64,000 bases of DNA from the NCBI GenBank assembly GCA_002914805.1, contig JXTB01000105.1, forward strand, positions 362,937 to 426,936, read 5' to 3'. This document shows, piece by piece, positions 59,633 through 64,000 of this stretch. The notes beneath the pieces were generated by a model. The model ran no database searches. It had not been told where the DNA came from and worked only from the letters and a program-made list of their open reading frames with translations. The stretch comes from Parasponia andersonii (taxonomy: Eukaryota > Streptophyta > Magnoliopsida > Rosales > Cannabaceae). How positions within the stretch are numbered: position 1 is the stretch's first letter; each line of letters begins with the position of its first letter. The translations under genes and the position numbers were made by a program.

Positions 59633-61258
59633 TCTGCTGAAGTATGTTTTTGATAGTTGTGTTCTTTTAGCTTTTGAAGTGTAAAGAGTATGTTTTGTGG
59701 TATTCTTAATTTAGTTATGGTCTATGCAGGTTGTGAACCTCTTAAGAGAAGCTTGTGATCGTGTAAAAGCTCTTATACAGTTGGTCTTTTATGAAGGTAT
59801 GACAGATATAGACCTTCTCTTTTTTCTGGCCCTTTCAGCATGTGATTTGGCCAGATTTTATTGATCAGTGGATTGTACCGTTGTAGAGGAATGAGTCTCA
59901 ATGAGAACCAAATACTATTATCTCTTTTACTCCATTTGAAATTCTCTGTTGGAAGGAGATTCTTTAACAACCCTTGTTTGTTTCTGGTAAAAGCACACGT
60001 AAAATCCACATTTTGCCATCAATTATGTGATGTCATAGTTTAATGAGTGTTCTAGTTTATTGGCTTATTCCTTTTAGTGTCGCTAGGTTATGATACTAGT
60101 TTTATTAGTTAAATTGGATCTACCATTTAGAGGATAGAAAATGCGGTTCTCCGTTCTTAGTGGACATCAAATACAAGACTAGATATTGTCCTTCCACTTA
60201 TCTGGTATGCCAAAGAGGGCTCTGTTTTCTGCCTGATCGCTTGGACTGTTTTTCCAGCTTTCAAGAAATTATACCCTCGACTTAATCAGCACTTTATATA
60301 ATTAGGTTTAAGGAGAGGCATAGTTCTATCGATCTATTTGTAACTTCTTTTGTTATTTTTTTAATGGGTAGTGTAGAACAGGTATAGATCTGGAAATCTA
60401 AAATGGTAGATTCCTAGGTTTATATTTTGTTGCATTTAGCTCCACGTGTTCTATTTTCTTTTTAGTATAAAATGTTAATATCTCATGTGACATTTTTTCA
60501 GCATGAGAAGGCATTACCAGCTGAGTAAGCAAATGCACTGCTACGATACAAGACGCTTAGCATGGAAGAAATTAAGCGCATATCGGGGTTGGATTGGTTG
60601 CACGAACAACAAAAAGAACAAGATGAAGGGGGATCTTGGATTGGTTTGAGCATAATTTTCTTCTCTCTTCTTTAGTTTAGTTTGACCATTGGAGAACTTC
60701 TGTAGAGTGTATCTAAAGCATTACAGTCCTTGAATCCTTCGCTTCTCCACTTGGCCCAACCGCACATAGGTCTCCTTAATCGTAATGCAGGAATTACTAT
60801 ACCCTCGACTTAATTAGCCTTCTAAGTTGTCCTTACCAACCATGTGAGAAGACCTTAAGGACTCTTTTATCATGTCGATTGAAAAACCACATATTTATTC
60901 GACCTTTAATTCATTGGGATGGACGAATTATTACCTTATCAGAAAGATGTTTCATTATGGATTTGTTGTTCTTCTCTTTTTCCACTTACCAGATGTCTGG
61001 AAGTTACCAAGGAGTTAAATATGTTTTAACTTTGGTGGAACAGTAAAAAGAAGAAAGGGTCTTCTAAAGAAATTAAATGAGATTTTTTTTCATGATATTT
61101 AAAAGAAAAAAAAAAAAAGAGCTGAAATTACCTTGAAGTTTCTTTAGTTGGCCAAGTTTTGGAGGATGTACCGGCCCTAGAAATTTAACAAGGACCCTGC
61201 AAGAAGAGTTAAAATTTAAATAAAGCAAGTGATTAACCAACTGTTAAATGACTGGTTT
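59633..61258 (+). pseudogene. Diverged duplicate of the FtsH11 3' end
   Basis: Starting with GCTGAAGTATGTTTT, equal to the end of exon 15 plus its donor, the sequence follows FtsH11 through intron 15 and exon 16 (TTGTGAACCTCTTAAGAGAA at 59730). It continues through intron 16 (GTTGGAAGGAGATTCTTTAA; ATATCTGGT-like block near 60180), exon 17 (GCATGAGAAGGCATTA at 60502) and the 3' flank, up to the TTGTTAAATGACT-like word near 61245. The corresponding source is about 56910-58550. Exon 17 is no longer open: it has an in-frame stop soon after HEKALPAE and later frame changes. Overall divergence looks like roughly a fifth of positions. Introns are present, so it arose by tandem DNA duplication, with the MetE fragment at the junction. 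Confidence 0.9.
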
Positions 61259-61746
61259 TCGAGTTTTTCCTTATGTTAAAGCAAATGGCATAATCATGCA
61301 TTAAGGGACCCAAAAGCAGAATAAAAAGACAAATAACAGTCATGAATTAGGGAACCACAAAAAAGGGTAAAAAGAAAAAAGCAAACCCCCAATAAGAATA
61401 AATAAACATTTCCAGTTAATCATAGATTCAGACTCATTCCTTTTCTTCCCAGAGTTGAAATTAATTACCACTCACATTTTTAAAGTTAATGATTCATGAA
61501 ATATTAAAAGTTATTCAGCTACTCATGGATGGGCCACTTCCTTTGATACTGATCACATCGACAAACACTATAGTACGTATTTTATTAGAAGGTTCAATTT
61601 CTTTGTAAGATTCTGACAATGTCAGATGGCAAAGTTAACGGCACCTTTTTATTTCTTCGATCTAGCAACTAAATCCAATATATAAAGTGGTCCTCAAGCG
61701 TTTCATTACCATTTCTACTCTTATTTTTTCTGCAATTGTGAATCAT
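61259..61746. other. Intergenic sequence between the FtsH11 fragment and the MITE
   Basis: AT-rich, no reading frame or repeat that I can support. Confidence 0.5.
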
Positions 61747-61749
61747 TTA

Positions 61750-62216
61750 GAGCAACTCCAACCGGTTGCTAAAATGGAGTTATTGCTAGATTTAGAGATA
61801 TGCATTAATTGATATGTGGAGTGAATACAACAAGTGAGATTTAATTGTTGATTAATATGTTATATAATTTTTTAGTTTTTATATTTCATGCAACTTTTAG
61901 AAGTTTTTTATATGTTCATGTATAAATATTCATAATTGATATAATTTCATAATATAACATTAAATTAATATAATTTATTTAAGTATATTAGTTAAATAAT
62001 TGATGAAATAAAATATTTGTAGAAAATTAAGATTAAAAAAGAGATTTGAGTAAAAATTAGAGAGAATATGTTTTTTATTGTATAAAATATTTTTTTGGAG
62101 ATAGAAAATATTTTTTTTAGTGTATTATTTGGAATAATGGGCTAGAGAGAAAAAAAAAAGAAAGAATAAAATTGGTTGTATTTTAGAGTTTTGGTTAATG
62201 CCCGATTGAAATGACC
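61750..62216. mobile_element. Tourist-like MITE (PIF/Harbinger type) next to the NBS-LRR start
   Basis: Left end GAGCAACTCCAACCGG and the reverse complement of the right end, GGTCATTTCAATCGGG, form degenerate inverted termini. They are flanked by TTA at 61747-61749 and 62217-62219, the target duplication typical of PIF/Harbinger. The interior is very AT-rich and non-coding. It ends 14 bases before the ATG at 62231. Confidence 0.7.
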
Positions 62217-62230
62217 TTAGATCAAAGAAT

Positions 62231-63883
62231 ATGGCTGAAGCTCTTGTGTCCACACTCATAGAGGAGCTTGCTTCCCTGGCTTGTCAACGAATAGAAGAAG
62301 AGATAAGCTTGGTTCAGGGAGTAGAGGAAGATGTTAAAAAGCTAAAGAGCAATCTTGAAGCAATCCAAGCTGTACTCCAAGATGCGGAGAAGAGACAACT
62401 AGCTGATCTCAGCGTGAGAAATTGGCTTGATTCGACATGGATGATGTGTTGGATGAGTGGAGCACTGCCATTCTAAAGTTGAAAATCGAAAGCGAGTGTG
62501 AAAGTGTTCCCATTGAGGCAAATAAGAAGGTATGCGTCTCCATTCCTTCAGTTTTTTCTTGTTTCACGTCCAAAGTTATTCGAATCACTCTGCGCAATGA
62601 CAGCTCACAAAATCAAGTATCTTAACGAAAAACTAGATGCAATTGCCTTTAGGAAAGATAGGTACAAGCTTAACACCACATCCCTCGAACGATCTATTGA
62701 TCGACCAAAGACTACCTTTTTCATTGATGAAACTGAGATACATGGTCGAGATGAGGATATTGACATTTTGGTGAGCAAGTTGTTATGTAAGGACAATACT
62801 CATGAGGGTAAAGGGCTAGATATCATTCCGATCGTAGGGATTGGGGGGACTAGGAAAAACCTGTCTTGCACAACTCGCATATAATAATGAAAATGTTTTA
62901 ACCCGTTTTGATAAGAGAATTTGGGTGTGTGTATATCGGATCCTTTCGATGAGATTAAGGTTGCCAAAGCAATTATTGAAGCTTGTGAAGGAAATGTCCA
63001 ACATATGAATGAATTGGAAAGTTTGCATCAATATTTTCGTAAGTGTATTGAAGGAAAGAGATTTTTACTTATTTTAGATGATGTATGGACCAAGGACAGC
63101 AAGAAGTGGGAACAATTAAAGTAACCTCTTAAATATGGTGCGCTATTATGGGAAGTAAAATACTTGTGACCACGAGGAACGAGGAAGTTGCTATCATGAT
63201 GGGAGCGGCGAATTGTATGATTTCATTGGAAAAATTGTCTGAAGAACATTGCTTGAAGATATTTAAGCAGATGGGCATTCTTGGAGAAAAAAGAGGAAGA
63301 TTGCAAAGAACTAGAAGAAATTGGTCAAAAAATTGCAAGTAAGAGCAAGGGCTTGCCCCTTGTTGCAAAAACCTTGGGCGGTCTAATGCGCTTCAAGAAG
63401 ACAAAAATTCAATGGGAGGATGTTTCGTGTAGTGAACTATGGAAAACAAAAGCTGTTGAAGAAATGTTTGCTCCATTCCTTTTAAGCTACTACGATTTGT
63501 CTCCTAAAGAAAAACGTTGTTTCTCATATTGTTCTATTTTTCCGAAACATCGTGAGATTTATAAAAGTGTCATAATTGAATTGTGGATGTTACAAGTTTA
63601 TTTAAACTGCAACATAAATTCAGAGGAGGAAGGTCATGAATGTTTGGAAAATTTAGTCATGCGATCTTTCTTTCAAAATTTAAGAAGAGACATTGTTGGT
63701 GATAGTAACGTGAGTTGCAAGATGCATGACCTCGTGCATGACTTTGCTCAATTTTTGACCAATAACGAATGCATTACTCTAGAAGTTGACAGTGTTGAAG
63801 AGGAATTAAAGTCGCTAGATGAAAAAGCTCGTCACTTGACATTAGTGGTTGGATCCAATTCAGAATTCCATACCCTAAATTAC
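62231..63883 (+). pseudogene. CC-NBS-LRR disease-resistance pseudogene (RGA-type), truncated
   Basis: The N-terminus MAEALVSTLIEELASLACQR begins a typical Rx-type coiled coil, with DAEKRQLADLSVRNWLD and MDDVLDEWSTAILKLKIE. The NB-ARC follows: IVGIGG then LGKT of the P-loop (near 62848), the Walker B-like FLLILDDVW (63060), GSKILVTTRNEEVA (63150), GLPLVAKTLGGLM (63350) and CFSYCSIFP (63515). MHDLVHDFAQFL (63722) closes the ARC2/MHD part. The gene is broken: about 20 bases are lost after RNWLD near 62432, a frame change lies near 62605, an extra base in the G run splits the P-loop, and others occur near 62935, 63125 (with a stop) and 63285. LRRs are absent because the gene is cut at 63884. Intact relatives act as intracellular immune receptors; this copy cannot. 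Confidence 0.92.
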
Positions 63884-64000
63884 TGTTAGGGAATAACCTC
63901 CCCAATAGACACACAATAGTGGAAGCGATAAAATAAATGTGAAAAATAATACCGAAATAAATAAATAGGACACACAAATTTAGCGTGGTTCACCAAATTG
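63884..64000. mobile_element. Probable insertion starting inside the NBS-LRR, running off the window
   Basis: NBS-LRR similarity stops at TACTG, and sequence starting TGTTAGGGAATAACC takes over. The words GTGGAAGCGATAA and TTTAGCGTGGTTCACC resemble the interior of Copia-type LTRs in plants. Only 117 bases are visible, so the identification is tentative; its second end and the target duplication lie outside. Confidence 0.45.

Overview
This window looks like nuclear DNA of a flowering plant, most likely a eudicot. It has AT-rich intergenic DNA, split genes with GT-AG introns, plastid-targeted proteins, a G-group bZIP factor, a coiled-coil NBS-LRR relic and plant-type transposons. I cannot name the species from the sequence alone.

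Three intact-looking host genes anchor the window. (1) 9969-14635, minus strand: a three-exon gene for a DUF760 protein of the UV-B-induced At3g17800 type (409 aa). (2) 21369-29631, minus strand: a twelve-exon G-box-binding bZIP factor of the bZIP16/bZIP68 type (410 aa), with a leader intron and a G-rich, telo-box-bearing 5' end. (3) 47185-57952, plus strand: a seventeen-exon gene for the organellar ATP-dependent zinc metalloprotease FtsH11 (about 838 aa). I worked out all exon borders by hand, and reading frames close across every junction except one. In FtsH11 exon 10 a single N stands where about 35 bases, including the Walker B codons, should be. This is almost certainly an assembly gap.

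Mobile and decayed DNA fills most of the rest. At 1878-5465 lies a decayed hAT transposon with recognisable BED finger, RNase-H-fold and C-terminal dimerisation parts. Two copies of one MITE family lie in opposite orientation (5569-6203 and 20036-20486). A whole-length but decayed Ty3/gypsy element of the Tat lineage occupies 33602-46038. It has two roughly 830-bp LTRs, gag-pol on the minus strand, three families of internal tandem repeats and a large opposite-strand coding region. FtsH11 introns carry a small foldback MITE and a LINE-like fragment.

The right end is a graveyard of gene pieces. Downstream of FtsH11 there is an unrecognised exon-like piece, a fragment of cobalamin-independent methionine synthase (MetE), and then a diverged duplicate of the FtsH11 3' end with introns retained. 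A Tourist-like MITE with TTA target duplications follows and stops 14 bp before the start codon of a CC-NBS-LRR pseudogene (62231-63883). That pseudogene has several frameshifts, one inside the P-loop, and is cut off by what looks like the start of another insertion running out of the window.

The host genes do not form a pathway in the operon sense. DUF760 and FtsH11 both carry likely plastid-targeting N-termini, and bZIP16/68-type factors act in light and redox signalling, but their proximity here is probably just chromosomal neighbourhood. I found no clearly novel biological system. The most unusual items are the Tat element's opposite-strand coding region with its repeat arrays, the chimeric MetE/FtsH11 fragment locus, and the quadruplex-capable repeat at the bZIP gene's 5' end.
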